A stretch of 64,000 nt of DNA, from positions 86,412 through 150,411 of the forward strand of contig JBFKFZ010000001.1 in assembly GCA_041633555.1 (NCBI GenBank), written 5' to 3'. This DNA is from JAHEAO01 sp041633555 (GTDB taxonomy: Bacteria; Pseudomonadota; Alphaproteobacteria; Rhodobacterales; Rhodobacteraceae). The notes below the pieces were generated by a model, which was not told where the DNA came from, searched no databases, and saw nothing but the letters and a program-made list of their open reading frames with translations. A program made the position numbers and the translations under genes. Below are positions 52,818 to 61,969 of the stretch, one piece after another. Within the stretch, counting starts at the first letter, position 1; each line of letters begins with the position of its first letter.

Positions 52818-53729
52818 TCATAGCGCAATTCTGTCGAGATCGAGTGGAACGAGCGCCCCCTTGCCGCCGATTACCTGTCCCGAAACGCGGGATGCGGCGG
52901 CGATGCAGTCGCGCATGGACCGCCCGCCATCCAGCCCGGCAAGCAGGCCGGCATTGAAGCTGTCCCCGGCGGCGGTGGTGTCGACGACGGCCTCGACCGA
53001 GGGGATCTGGACATCGCCCGTTTCGGCGCCGTGCCGGTAGTGAACTGCGCCCGGCCCGTTCTTGACGATCACGGAATTCGCGCCGACGCGTATGTATCTA
53101 TCAGCTGTGGCCACGGGGTCGGCATCCTCAAAAAAGGTCTGCTCGTCCTCGAAGGATGGCAGCACCATGTCGCTGACCTCGGCCCCCCGCATGGTCATCG
53201 TCATCATCTGATCCGCACCCAGCCACAGTCGAGGGCGCAAGTTGGGGTCGAAAGCGACGAGCTTGCCCGCGGCGCGCGCCTTGCTCAGGGCCCGCAACAG
53301 CGCCCCCCGCCCCGGATCATCCAGGATCGCCAGCGTAATGCCCGAAAAGTAGATCTGATCGGCCTCGGCCAGCGCCCGGGCCAGACTCGTCTTGTCGTCG
53401 GCAAGCCGGCGCGCCGCGGAATGGTCACGCCAATAGGTAAAACTGCGCTCTCCATCTTTCAGCGAGATCATGTAGAGCCCGACGGTTCGGTCTGGTATGC
53501 GGGCAATGTGACCGGTCTCGATGCCGGCATCGGACATCATGGCGTACATCCGCGCCGACAGATCATCGCTGCCGACCGCCGTGAAATAGGAAACCGCGGC
53601 GTCGGATCGCAGCGTGCGGAAGTACCAGGCGGTGTTGAACGTATCGCCGGCATAGCCGAGGCTGAATTGCCCCGGAGACCCGGTGGGCGAAAGCTCCGCC
53701 ATACATTCGCCGATCGACAGGAAGCGCAT
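52818..53729 (-). CDS. kdgK: 2-keto-3-deoxygluconate kinase, PfkB family
   Basis: 303 residues. It starts LSIGECMAELSP; the ATP/catalytic motif VVDTTAAGDSFNAG holds the base Asp, and DPNLRPRLW is the substrate-side motif. PfkB members with this pattern phosphorylate KDG. In the locus it follows the reductases and makes KDPG from alginate- or pectin-derived KDG. A different sugar acid is possible but unlikely here. It lies 33 bp before the RraA-like gene. Confidence 0.88.
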   Translation of the reverse strand: MRFLSIGECMAELSPTGSPGQFSLGYAGDTFNTAWYFRTLRSDAAVSYFTAVGSDDLSARMYAMMSDAGIETGHIARIPDRTVGLYMISLKDGERSFTYWRDHSAARRLADDKTSLARALAEADQIYFSGITLAILDDPGRGALLRALSKARAAGKLVAFDPNLRPRLWLGADQMMTMTMRGAEVSDMVLPSFEDEQTFFEDADPVATADRYIRVGANSVIVKNGPGAVHYRHGAETGDVQIPSVEAVVDTTAAGDSFNAGLLAGLDGGRSMRDCIAAASRVSGQVIGGKGALVPLDLDRIAL

Positions 53730-53744
53730 CAGGTTCGTCCTTGG

Positions 53745-53909
53745 TTAGCGGTTGGGACCGGCACACCGCCAGCCCCCCGACGTCAAACGCGACGCCGTTG
53801 CGGAATGCAACGAAGCCACTTGCGGGTACCGCCTACCCGGCACGCGATGATCGCCCGATACCCGGCAGGTCGCCCCTTTGGTTGGCTCCAGGGTCGGATG
53901 CTCGCTCAT
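53745..53909 (-). CDS. Possible 54-residue ORF upstream of kdgK
   Basis: MSEHPTLEPTKGATCR and on, ending PNR at 53745, 15 bp before kdgK. Purine-rich AGGAAGG lies about 11 bases upstream, so a ribosome site is plausible but not strong. The sequence is arginine-rich and does not look like a folded domain. Perhaps a remnant or chance frame. Confidence 0.2.
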   Translation of the reverse strand: MSEHPTLEPTKGATCRVSGDHRVPGRRYPQVASLHSATASRLTSGGWRCAGPNR

Positions 53910-53938
53910 GTCCTTCGTGTCCTTCCTGACAGCCGGGT

Positions 53939-54682
53939 TCAACTGAACAGCATGCCGCCATTGATGTCGATATTGGCCCCGGTGATAAAGGCGCTGTCGT
54001 CGCTGGCAAGATACAGCACGAGATTCGCGATATCTTCCGGTGTTCCCTGTCGCTTGACCGGAGAGGCCGCCTCGACATTGCGGCGCACGTCGTCCTTGGT
54101 ATGGATATTGTGGAAATCGGTGTCGATCATGCCGGGGCAAAGCGCGTTGACGCGGATCGAAGGCCCAAGCTCTTTGGCAAGGCCGCGCGTCATGGTCATC
54201 ACAGCACCCTTCGAGGTGGCATAGGCGACAGCACCGGGACCGCCACCGTCGCGCCCGGCCTGACTGGCCAGGTTGATGATGGCGCCGTTCGACATATGCG
54301 GCAGGCAGTGCTTGATCATCAGGAAAGTGCTGGTGAGGTTGAGGTCCAAGACCTTTTGCCAGTGCTCCAGCGACATATCGGCGATGGTCTTGCGCGCGAT
54401 CAGGCCGCCGGCATTGTTGACCAGGATATCGACACCGCCGAACTCTGCGACAGTCCGTTTGACCAGTGCCTCGACGTCGGCCGGTTCAGTCAGGTCGCCC
54501 TGCATGGCGAATGCCTTGCCGCCCTTGTCCGCGATATCCTGAACCGTGGCGTCGGCACCGGCACTGGAGGCGAAGTAATTGATCGCGACCGTGGCACCCT
54601 CCTCGGCCAGCCTTGCGGCGCAGGCGCGGCCGATGTCACGCCCGCCGCCGGATACGATGGCTGTCTTGCCCTTGATCTTCAT
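53939..54682 (-). CDS. Short-chain dehydrogenase, candidate DEH reductase
   Basis: 247 residues of the classical SDR family. NAD(P) loop VSGGGRDIGRACAARL, NNAGG, and active site YATSK (in AVAYATSKGAVMTM) with Ser upstream. Reductases of this class turn 4-deoxy-L-erythro-5-hexoseulose uronate (DEH) into KDG in alginate degraders (A1-R of Sphingomonas A1, Atu3026 of Agrobacterium). Position between the cupin/lyase genes and kdgK fits. The cofactor cannot be decided. Confidence 0.85.
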   Translation of the reverse strand: MKIKGKTAIVSGGGRDIGRACAARLAEEGATVAINYFASSAGADATVQDIADKGGKAFAMQGDLTEPADVEALVKRTVAEFGGVDILVNNAGGLIARKTIADMSLEHWQKVLDLNLTSTFLMIKHCLPHMSNGAIINLASQAGRDGGGPGAVAYATSKGAVMTMTRGLAKELGPSIRVNALCPGMIDTDFHNIHTKDDVRRNVEAASPVKRQGTPEDIANLVLYLASDDSAFITGANIDINGGMLFS

Positions 54683-54732
54683 GAAGTCTCCTTCCCGTCC
54701 CCTTTGTCTGACCCGGCGCCGCGCAGAGCTGA

Positions 54733-55617
54733 TCAGGTCCTTTCCAGCTTCAGAAAATAGTCGAATATTTCGGGAACGTTGCCTTCCCCCATGCCGCTAG
54801 ACACGGCGGACTGAAGGTTGTTCGAGGTGCCTTCGGCAATCTCGGCGCGCGTCCCGAGATCTTCTACCATCTTAAGAAAATAGCCCAAATCCTTGTTGGC
54901 ATTGTTGATCGAGAAACCCAGATCGCTCACGCCATCCACTGCGTAGTTCTTGCAAAATCCCATGAACGGCGAATTCGACGGCCCGGTCGACATGATGTCA
55001 TAGAGCTGCCTGCGATCGACACCGGCGCGGTCGGCCACGGCGAAGGCCTGACTCATCGTGCAGACGGTGGTCATGCCCATGAAGTTGTTGATCAGCTTGG
55101 TCGTATGGCCGGCGCCGAGCGCGCCGAGGTAGAAGACGTTTTCGCCCTGCTCGTCGAGGACCGGCTTGACCTTTTCAAACGTCGCCTTGTCGCCGGCCGC
55201 CATGATGTTGAGAAGGCCGTCCTTTGCATGGGCCGGGGTACGACCGAGCGGCGCGTCGATCATGCCTGCACCCTTCGCGGCCAGGTCGGCGCCGATCTTG
55301 CGGGTCGAGGCCGGGATTGAGGTGCCGAAGTCGATCAGCACTGCGCCTTTCTTGATGCCGGCCAGGATGCCATTGTCGCCGTAGACAACCTTCTCTACGA
55401 CGTCGGAGGTGGTCAGGCAGAGCATCACGATGTCGCTGGCTTCCGCCAATTCCCTGGGCGAGGCGACCTCTCTGGCGTTTCCGCGCTCGAGAACGGCCGC
55501 AACAGCATCCTTGTTGAGGTCCATGACGATCAGGTCGTAGCCCTTCTTCTGAAGGTTCTCGACCATGTTTCCGCCCATGAGACCGAGGCCGATGAAACCG
55601 ATGACGGGTTTGGTCAT
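54733..55617 (-). CDS. 3-hydroxyisobutyrate dehydrogenase-family oxidoreductase, second candidate DEH reductase
   Basis: 294 residues from ATG 55617 with GGGAG 8 bases upstream. NAD(P) loop GFIGLGLMGGNMVENL, substrate loop DAPLGRTPAHAKDG and the catalytic Lys in GHTTKLINNF. The family includes tartronate semialdehyde reductases. Members have been reported as DEH reductases in marine bacteria (recalled, to be checked), so it may duplicate the SDR or handle a side product. It is in the operon with 39 bp to the cupin. Confidence 0.82.
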   Translation of the reverse strand: MTKPVIGFIGLGLMGGNMVENLQKKGYDLIVMDLNKDAVAAVLERGNAREVASPRELAEASDIVMLCLTTSDVVEKVVYGDNGILAGIKKGAVLIDFGTSIPASTRKIGADLAAKGAGMIDAPLGRTPAHAKDGLLNIMAAGDKATFEKVKPVLDEQGENVFYLGALGAGHTTKLINNFMGMTTVCTMSQAFAVADRAGVDRRQLYDIMSTGPSNSPFMGFCKNYAVDGVSDLGFSINNANKDLGYFLKMVEDLGTRAEIAEGTSNNLQSAVSSGMGEGNVPEIFDYFLKLERT

Positions 55618-55656
55618 GCTGTGCACTCCCTTGTTATGTTCCTGAGATTCACTGGT

Positions 55657-55989
55657 TCAGAGAAAGTCTTCACGGTGGGGCGTGAAGATGTCGAGCAACG
55701 TGCCTGCTTCGAGGCAGGTCGCCCCATGTTCGATGTTGGGCTGTTTGTAGAGAGAATCGCCGGCCGAAACGACGTAGGTCTGGTCGCCGACGGTGAACTC
55801 GAACTTGCCCGAAATGACGTAGGTGATCTGCTCATGGGGATGGTGGTGACGTGCCGCCACCGTGCCCTTTTCGAAGTGAACTTCGACGCACATCACATTG
55901 TCATTGTAGGCTGCGACCTTCCGGGTCAGCCCGCCTCCGGCGTCGAAAAGCTCGTTCTCGCTTCCGGGGAAGAGGTTCTTCACGGTCAT
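55657..55989 (-). CDS. kdgF: KdgF-like cupin
   Basis: 110 residues of one cupin domain. Metal ligands HHHPHEQITYV (His pairs and Glu/Gln) and the later His in PNIEHGATCL. KdgF turns 4,5-unsaturated uronates, released by exolyases, into linear DEH-type ketones without enzyme help from KduI. The GTG frame adds four residues, but GGAG before the ATG at 55989 sets the start. It follows the PL15 gene by 87 bp. Confidence 0.85.
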   Translation of the reverse strand: MTVKNLFPGSENELFDAGGGLTRKVAAYNDNVMCVEVHFEKGTVAARHHHPHEQITYVISGKFEFTVGDQTYVVSAGDSLYKQPNIEHGATCLEAGTLLDIFTPHREDFL

Positions 55990-56076
55990 TTCAAACTCCA
56001 CGGCGTGTTCTGTGGCGAGGCATACGCGCCAGGTTATTTCGGTTCGGGTTTCCCCCGTTGCCAGCAGCAGTAATCC

Positions 56077-58401
56077 TCATGTTTTTGCCAGCTTCTTCAT
56101 CACCACGCGGAAGCTGTTTTCCTCCGCATCGGTGAAATAGAGGTCGGCGTCGTAACCCTGGTCGTCGAGAAAGTGGAAGATGCGCTTAGGGGCGCTGAGC
56201 CTGTAGGGGACGAGCAGGGTTGCGATGCGGTGGCGGGTTGCGGCGGGGTATCGGGCGGTGAGGCAGGTCGAGACCGGCAAACCCTCGATTTCCGAGGGAT
56301 CGACGCCCGGGAACCCGGTTTCCTGGCTGAGTTCAGGCTTGCCGGCCTCGGACCAGATCACCTGGCCGTAGAAGCCCGCGCGCTTGCCGGTCTGGCGGAA
56401 CGAGCTCTTGCCGAGGTCGTAGGGATTGTTGGCGTGCAAGAGCCAGTCAATCGTCACCGGGGTTTCAGAATCGACGCTGTCAACGATCACAAAATAGCTG
56501 TTCTGCACGAAATAGACCTCGCGCTCAGCCAGCGTCACCACGGGGGACAGCGAGCGGTAAGCTTCGGTGGCGTCGCCCTTGATGTAGATGTGATCGCCGC
56601 GTTCCTCGGCGGCGAGGATCCGCCCCGTGGCGGCCATCGCCCTGGCCTTGTCCTTGTCGGCATACTGGCCCTTGCCACCCACCAGAATAGCGTTCTTCGA
56701 CCGGGTCTGCCGGCGCCATTTCTGATGCATTGTCGAGTTGAACGCGATGTAGTGGCCCGACTGGATCGCCAGGTCCTCGCCGTAGGCCGCGAGGCAAAAG
56801 GCGTTCTGGTCGCCATGGCTATGGCTGATCGATCCAAAGCGCGAGGATTTGAAGACGAACTGGATGTGCTCGTCCGGGTCGCCCATGGCGTGCTGGATGC
56901 CGACCCAGCCGATGCCGCGGAAATGCTTCATGCCCGAGGGCGGCGGCGTGGCCTCGACCTGGGGATAGTCGGTCAGGTAGGTCAGCTCGTCGAAATGGGT
57001 GTCCCACCAGCCCCAGTTGTAGAACGCCGTCTCGGTGCCGGGGTTCAGGCGGGAAAGTTGTTCGTGATACCACTGGTAGGCGCCGTTGCCGGTGACGCCG
57101 GCATATTGGCGCAGGTTGATGCCGGTCTTGATGCAGGGCAGATCGCCCATGGTCGAATCGTCGCCGAAAGTTGCGCGGCGGGTGTTGGGCGCCTTGCAGT
57201 AAAGCGGGAAATCGCCGGTGTTGCGGAAGAACGGCCGCTTGTAGAGGTCGATGCCGGTGAGCGACTTCAGCCGATTGGCGGCCTCGATCAGATAGGCCAT
57301 GCCCATCATCCAGTAATTGGTGCCCTCGGCCCAGCCGCCATCGGCATCGCCCCAGGGCGAATAAACCGTGGCGAGGAATTCGATGCAGTAGTTCAGCCAG
57401 TCGCGCGCCTCGTCGCCCTCGTCATCGCCAAGTAGCGCGATACAGGCCGGAACGAGCGTCAGCGAGACCGAGCGCACGGCGTGGCTGTCATAAGGGAAGA
57501 GGTGGATCTTGGCGTTCAGGATCGCATGTTCGGCGATGTCGCGGGTCCGCTCAAGAAGGGCCGCGCGGACCGTGGCGCGCTCCTCCTCCGAAAGTTGATC
57601 ATACAGCCAGTCATAGCCCCAGGCCAGCGCGTTGGTGACCCGGTAGGCCCATTCGTCGGTATAGGACCGGGAGGTCTTGCCCATCGGATCCCAGCTGGCC
57701 GCTTCCAGCAGCCATTCCTTGGCGCGGTCGCGCATCGCCTGGTCGCCAGTCACCTGGCCGCCGATGGCGAGGTGGCGGATGGCGTAAAGCAGCTCCTGCA
57801 AGTCAATATAGGTCTGGCGCCAGACAGGGGCCGTGCGCTGGTTGTTTGGGTAGCCTGCCGGCTCCTTCATCACCTCGCGTTCCATCCAAGGCAGGACGGA
57901 TTTCTCGTGAAAGGTCGACCAGGTGCAGTGGTCCGGGTCCGCCTTGACCGCAGCGCGGAACTCGGTCAGCCGCTCGGAGCTGAGCCACAGTCGCGGATGG
58001 GCGCGGGTCGCCATGGCGAACCGGTCCTTGCGCGACGGCAGCGGCGTTTCGGGCAGTTCATCGGTGATGGTGAAGCTGCGGATCTGGCTCCAGGCCGAGG
58101 CGGGTTTCCCGGTTGCGGGATCGCAGACCGCGTAGGCCCAATGGTGCTCGCCCGGCTCGAATGTCGCATCGGGAGTGAAGAAGTTCAGCGGGATGCGGTC
58201 GAATGTCTTTGTCTTGTTCGCCGGAAAGGCGGGATCGGCGGAGACGCGGATCACATATTGCGCCTCGTCCTCGATCACCGGCAGCCAGGTAAAGCGCGGC
58301 GGGTTCTCGATGATCTGGGTGTCGGCGTCTGGCGAATACTGGATCGTCAGACGGCCGGCCTTGGGTTCGTCGAGTGTGAAAGCGGCGGACGTGTCAGGCA
58401 T
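56077..58401 (-). CDS. PL15-like exo-acting alginate lyase (DUF4962/heparinase II-III type)
   Basis: 774 residues, close to the 776 of Agrobacterium Atu3025, a PL15 exolyase for alginate oligosaccharides. Fold order: N-terminal beta domain (1-120), an alpha/alpha barrel (about 140-450), and heparinase II/III-type beta sheets. Residues in the positions of the Atu3025 catalytic set (R199, H311, Y365, H531, recalled) are Arg195 (VWRQTY), His307 (YDSHAVRS), Tyr363 (GTNYWM) and His527/529 (SISHSHGD). No signal peptide, so it is cytoplasmic and acts on imported oligomers. Another polyuronide substrate such as glycosaminoglycan is possible. Confidence 0.85.
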   Translation of the reverse strand: MPDTSAAFTLDEPKAGRLTIQYSPDADTQIIENPPRFTWLPVIEDEAQYVIRVSADPAFPANKTKTFDRIPLNFFTPDATFEPGEHHWAYAVCDPATGKPASAWSQIRSFTITDELPETPLPSRKDRFAMATRAHPRLWLSSERLTEFRAAVKADPDHCTWSTFHEKSVLPWMEREVMKEPAGYPNNQRTAPVWRQTYIDLQELLYAIRHLAIGGQVTGDQAMRDRAKEWLLEAASWDPMGKTSRSYTDEWAYRVTNALAWGYDWLYDQLSEEERATVRAALLERTRDIAEHAILNAKIHLFPYDSHAVRSVSLTLVPACIALLGDDEGDEARDWLNYCIEFLATVYSPWGDADGGWAEGTNYWMMGMAYLIEAANRLKSLTGIDLYKRPFFRNTGDFPLYCKAPNTRRATFGDDSTMGDLPCIKTGINLRQYAGVTGNGAYQWYHEQLSRLNPGTETAFYNWGWWDTHFDELTYLTDYPQVEATPPPSGMKHFRGIGWVGIQHAMGDPDEHIQFVFKSSRFGSISHSHGDQNAFCLAAYGEDLAIQSGHYIAFNSTMHQKWRRQTRSKNAILVGGKGQYADKDKARAMAATGRILAAEERGDHIYIKGDATEAYRSLSPVVTLAEREVYFVQNSYFVIVDSVDSETPVTIDWLLHANNPYDLGKSSFRQTGKRAGFYGQVIWSEAGKPELSQETGFPGVDPSEIEGLPVSTCLTARYPAATRHRIATLLVPYRLSAPKRIFHFLDDQGYDADLYFTDAEENSFRVVMKKLAKT

Positions 58402-58439
58402 TTCGGTGAGTCTCGGCAGATGAGAGGGTTGCGGGGGGG

Positions 58440-58465
58440 GGATGCGGCCAGTTATGGCCGCATCC
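58440..58465 (-). other. Perfect hairpin between the binding-protein and lyase genes
   Basis: GGATGCGGCC and GGCCGCATCC make a 10-bp perfect stem with a 6-base loop. It starts 20 bp after the binding-protein stop. A run of eight G on the plus strand flanks it. Such hairpins after binding-protein genes protect the upstream mRNA, so more binding protein than enzyme may be made. Confidence 0.75.
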
Positions 58466-58484
58466 GATCTTTTCAGATTGCGGA

Positions 58485-60050
58485 TCAGCTGTACTGACGC
58501 TGGTAGGCGGAGTTCATGACCTTGATGACTTCCTCGTAGCCCATCTTGTTGAGCGTAGAGATGTAGTCATCCCAATCGGCCTTGATGTCGCCAGAGCCGA
58601 GGATCCAGGCCTGCTGGCGCTCGAGCATGTAGGTCTGGATGGAAGGCCAGTACTTGTCGTAGATTTCCTGTTCTTCCTTGTTGAACGCCACGCCCAGGAA
58701 CTGGTCGACCAGCAGATCTTCGCTGTCATAGAGTTCGATCCCGTCGCGCGCCGCCTGTTCGGTCCACTGCCATTCATAGCGGTAGTCCTGCGGATAGCCG
58801 CGATAGATCTGCGCGCCTTCTAGGTACATCTGGCTGTTGACCGCCTGGTCCGATTTCAGGACTTCGTCCTTGTAGATCGGCTCGCCGTCGATCATGTCCC
58901 AGGTCTTGCCCTCGACGCCGAAGTTGGCCAGCAGGCTGCCTTCTTCCGAGAACCAGTAGTCAAAGTACTTGATGGTTTCGACCGGGTGCTCGTTGGCATA
59001 GGTGATCGCCCACCCGTCCGGCTTGATCGGAATGCGGCGGTGCTCTTCCATCCGCACGCCTGCGGCCGATGCGGGCGGCAGGAACGGAATGAAGTTGAAA
59101 CCTTCGATCTTGTCTGCCAGGGCCGAGTTGTAGCCCGAAGTCGAGGCGAACCAGTCATGGGTCAGACCGCCCAGGTTTTCTCCCAGCAGATAGTCGCGCG
59201 AGGAAGAACCGCGGGTGAAGATCTCGGCATCGACCAGACCTTCCGCATACCACTTCGCTAGGTTGGCCATGGCGTCGCGATAGGCCGGCTGCGCATAGGG
59301 GTGCGCGATCGAGCTTTCCGGAGTAACATAGAAGTCGTGATAGGTGTCCGAGCCGGAGGTCCGGGCATCCCACAGCGTCATCAGGCGCAGCACTTCTTCC
59401 CAGTCGCGGGCGAAGTAAGGCACTTCGTCCTTCTGGCCGTTGCCGTTCGGGTCCTGATCGCGGAACGCCACCAGCACGTCATAGAGTTCGTCGACGTTCT
59501 GCGGCTGTTCCAGGCCCAGCTTGTCGAGCCAGTCCTGACGGATGAACCACGCCCGGCCATATTTGCCGTCCGGCAGATACGGGATGTAGTAATAATTCCC
59601 GTCATAAGCCGAAATGGCTTCCTTCAGGCCGGGGTGCTCTTCCCAGAATTTGGCGATGTTGGGCGCGTGTTCGTCGACCAGATCGTTCAGCGGAACAAAG
59701 GCGCCCTCCGGGCCATACTGGTTGACCGGCTGCTGGATGCGGTTGCCGCCGACGATGTCGGGCAGGTCACCGGTGGCGAGCAGCAGGTTCATCGCCTCGT
59801 TGTTGTCCTTGGTGTTGCGTCCCGAGGTCTTGTCGACCAGATGGATGTTGGTTTTCTCGCGGGCAACCTCTTCCACCGGATAGATCTTGCTCGTGTCGCC
59901 GCCGACCCCGTAGCCCTGGGCACGCGGCCAATGCATGTGGATCGTCAGTTCCAGCGGCTCGTCAACGATGGGCAGGTGGCTTTCGGCAAAGACCGGGGCA
60001 GTGATGGCAGTCGTCGCCAGCATGGCAAGTGACAGTTTCAAAGTTCGCAT
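58485..60050 (-). CDS. Oligoalginate/oligosaccharide ABC transporter binding protein (AlgQ/LplA-like)
   Basis: 521 residues from the ATG at 60050 with GGAGG 5 bases upstream. Sec signal peptide (residues 1-22, ending PVFAES). The mature protein has the large-lobe pattern of cluster-D binding proteins such as AlgQ1/AlgQ2 of Sphingomonas A1. DQDPNGNGQKDEVPY is a calcium-binding loop like that in AlgQ2. Aromatic residues (GRAWFIRQDWLDKLGL) follow. It should bring alginate oligosaccharides to the permeases. Confidence 0.9.
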   Translation of the reverse strand: MRTLKLSLAMLATTAITAPVFAESHLPIVDEPLELTIHMHWPRAQGYGVGGDTSKIYPVEEVAREKTNIHLVDKTSGRNTKDNNEAMNLLLATGDLPDIVGGNRIQQPVNQYGPEGAFVPLNDLVDEHAPNIAKFWEEHPGLKEAISAYDGNYYYIPYLPDGKYGRAWFIRQDWLDKLGLEQPQNVDELYDVLVAFRDQDPNGNGQKDEVPYFARDWEEVLRLMTLWDARTSGSDTYHDFYVTPESSIAHPYAQPAYRDAMANLAKWYAEGLVDAEIFTRGSSSRDYLLGENLGGLTHDWFASTSGYNSALADKIEGFNFIPFLPPASAAGVRMEEHRRIPIKPDGWAITYANEHPVETIKYFDYWFSEEGSLLANFGVEGKTWDMIDGEPIYKDEVLKSDQAVNSQMYLEGAQIYRGYPQDYRYEWQWTEQAARDGIELYDSEDLLVDQFLGVAFNKEEQEIYDKYWPSIQTYMLERQQAWILGSGDIKADWDDYISTLNKMGYEEVIKVMNSAYQRQYS

Positions 60051-60079
60051 GGTGTCCTCCCTTTTGCGAGATTGACAGT

Positions 60080-60961
60080 TCATTCCTTCACTCCACCGAG
60101 CAGGATGCCCTTGCTGAAGTACTTCTGGAGGAAGGGATAGATGAGCAGGATCGGGATGATCGAGCAGACGATGATCGCTGCCGTGACGGTCTCCACGGAA
60201 TAGGCAGCGGTCAGCAGAGTTGTGGCGAATTCCTCGTCGTCGGAAAGCTCCACGATGACTTTGCGCAGGTAGACCTGAAGCGGGATCTTCTCTTCATCCT
60301 GCAGAAGCACCATGGCCCAGAAGAAGCCGTTCCAGCGCGACACGATACAAAACAGCGCGACGGTGGCGATCGCCGGCTTCGACAGCGGAACATAGACCTT
60401 CCAGAGCACCTGGAATTCATTCGCGCCGTCCATCCGCGCGGCTTCCTCGAACGATTGCGGAATGCCTTCAAAGAAGTTGCGCAGCAGGATGATGTTGAAG
60501 CCGTTGACCGCGAAGCCGATGATGATGCCGAAGTAGCTGTCCAGAAGTCCCAGGTCGCGCATGTTCAGGAAGAAGGGGATCAGACCTGCGTTGAACCACA
60601 TGGTGAAGGCCACCACCAGGTTCCAGAACCGCCGCCCGTAAAGCTGGGGCTTCGACAGGGCATAAGCGCCGGGAATGATGAACAGAAGGCTCATCAGCGT
60701 GCCGCCGATCGTGTAGATGAACGTGTTCAGATACGACGTCCAGAACAGCGGCTCGCTCAGCACCTGTTTGTAGGCCTCCAGCGTGAACCCGACCGGGGTC
60801 AGGATTACATTGCCGGCACGGGCCTCGAAGCCGGTGCTCATCGACAGCGATGCGATGTAGATGAACGGGTACAGCGTCGAGAGGGTGAACAGGCCGATGA
60901 GCACCATGTTCAGGATGACGAAGAGCTTGTCGCCACGTGAATAGAGATTCATGTTGGTCAT
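60080..60961 (-). CDS. ABC transporter permease, AlgM2/YtcP-like
   Basis: 293-residue inner-membrane protein with six hydrophobic segments. The EAA loop reads FEEAARMDGANEFQVLWKVY, then LPLSKPAIATV-like PLSKPAIATVAL. It lies 29 bp before the binding-protein gene and is the partner of the next permease. Confidence 0.92.
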   Translation of the reverse strand: MTNMNLYSRGDKLFVILNMVLIGLFTLSTLYPFIYIASLSMSTGFEARAGNVILTPVGFTLEAYKQVLSEPLFWTSYLNTFIYTIGGTLMSLLFIIPGAYALSKPQLYGRRFWNLVVAFTMWFNAGLIPFFLNMRDLGLLDSYFGIIIGFAVNGFNIILLRNFFEGIPQSFEEAARMDGANEFQVLWKVYVPLSKPAIATVALFCIVSRWNGFFWAMVLLQDEEKIPLQVYLRKVIVELSDDEEFATTLLTAAYSVETVTAAIIVCSIIPILLIYPFLQKYFSKGILLGGVKE

Positions 60962-60973
60962 GGTCTTCCCCCC

Positions 60974-61969
60974 TTACCAGAGCGACGTGCGCGAATAGCG
61001 CTTCGAGATTGCGTTTGCCGTCATCACCAGGACGAATGCCACCACCGCGTTGAACAGGCCCGCTGCTGCGGCAAGGTCGTACTGGCCGCCTTGGATACCC
61101 TGGCGATAGATGAAGGTGTTGACGACGTCGGCGGTCTCGTAGGTTGCCGGCTGATAGAGCAGGATGATCATCTCGAAGCTCACCTCCAGCATGTTGCCGA
61201 TACGGATGATCAGCATGATGATGATGGTGGGAAGGATCGACGGAAGGGTGATCTTCCACACCATCTGCCATCGGCTTGCGCCATCGACCACGGCGGATTC
61301 GTAGAGCGTCGGAGAGACACCTGCGATGGCCGCGAGATAGACGATCGACTGGAAACCCGCCTCTTGCCAGATACCGGTGCCGACAAAGATCGGTCGGAAC
61401 CATTCCGGCTTGGTCAGGAAGTAGATCGAGTCGATCCCGAACCATCCCAGGATGGTGTTGACGATACCCGCGCTCGGGCTGAACGCCGTGATGACGATAC
61501 CCGCGATGATCACGGAAGAAACGAAGTGCGGCAGATAGACGATGGTCTGGGCCGTCTTCTTGAACATTTCCTTCAGGATTTCATTGAACATCAGTGCGAT
61601 CAGGATCGGCATCGGAAAGCCGAAGATCAGGCCATAGAAACTGATGATGATCGTGTTCTTCAGCGCCCGAAGAAACTGATCATTTCCGAACAGGGTCTGG
61701 AAATGCTCCCAGCCGATCCAGGGGCTGTTCGCAACACCGCGGAAGATAGAATAGTCCTTGAACGCGATCTGCAGCCCGTACATCGGCTTGTACAGAAAGA
61801 TTAGCAGCCACAGTATCGTCGGGATCAACATCACGTATAGCTGCCATTCCCGCTTCAGGTGGTCGCCCACGCGTTCGATCCGGCCTGGTTTGCTATCGCG
61901 CTGCGCCTCGCGCGCTTCGATGAGCAGTTCCTCGGTCGTGGCTCCAGCAGAGTCATGTTCCATGGTCAT
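60974..61969 (-). CDS. ABC transporter permease, AlgM1/LplB-like
   Basis: 331 residues with an N-terminal cytoplasmic extension of about 40 residues, then six segments. The EAA loop is LYESAVVDGASRWQMVWKIT. Its ATG overlaps the ATPase stop by 4 bp. The long cytoplasmic N-terminus is usual in AlgM1/LplB proteins. Confidence 0.92.
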   Translation of the reverse strand: MTMEHDSAGATTEELLIEAREAQRDSKPGRIERVGDHLKREWQLYVMLIPTILWLLIFLYKPMYGLQIAFKDYSIFRGVANSPWIGWEHFQTLFGNDQFLRALKNTIIISFYGLIFGFPMPILIALMFNEILKEMFKKTAQTIVYLPHFVSSVIIAGIVITAFSPSAGIVNTILGWFGIDSIYFLTKPEWFRPIFVGTGIWQEAGFQSIVYLAAIAGVSPTLYESAVVDGASRWQMVWKITLPSILPTIIIMLIIRIGNMLEVSFEMIILLYQPATYETADVVNTFIYRQGIQGGQYDLAAAAGLFNAVVAFVLVMTANAISKRYSRTSLW

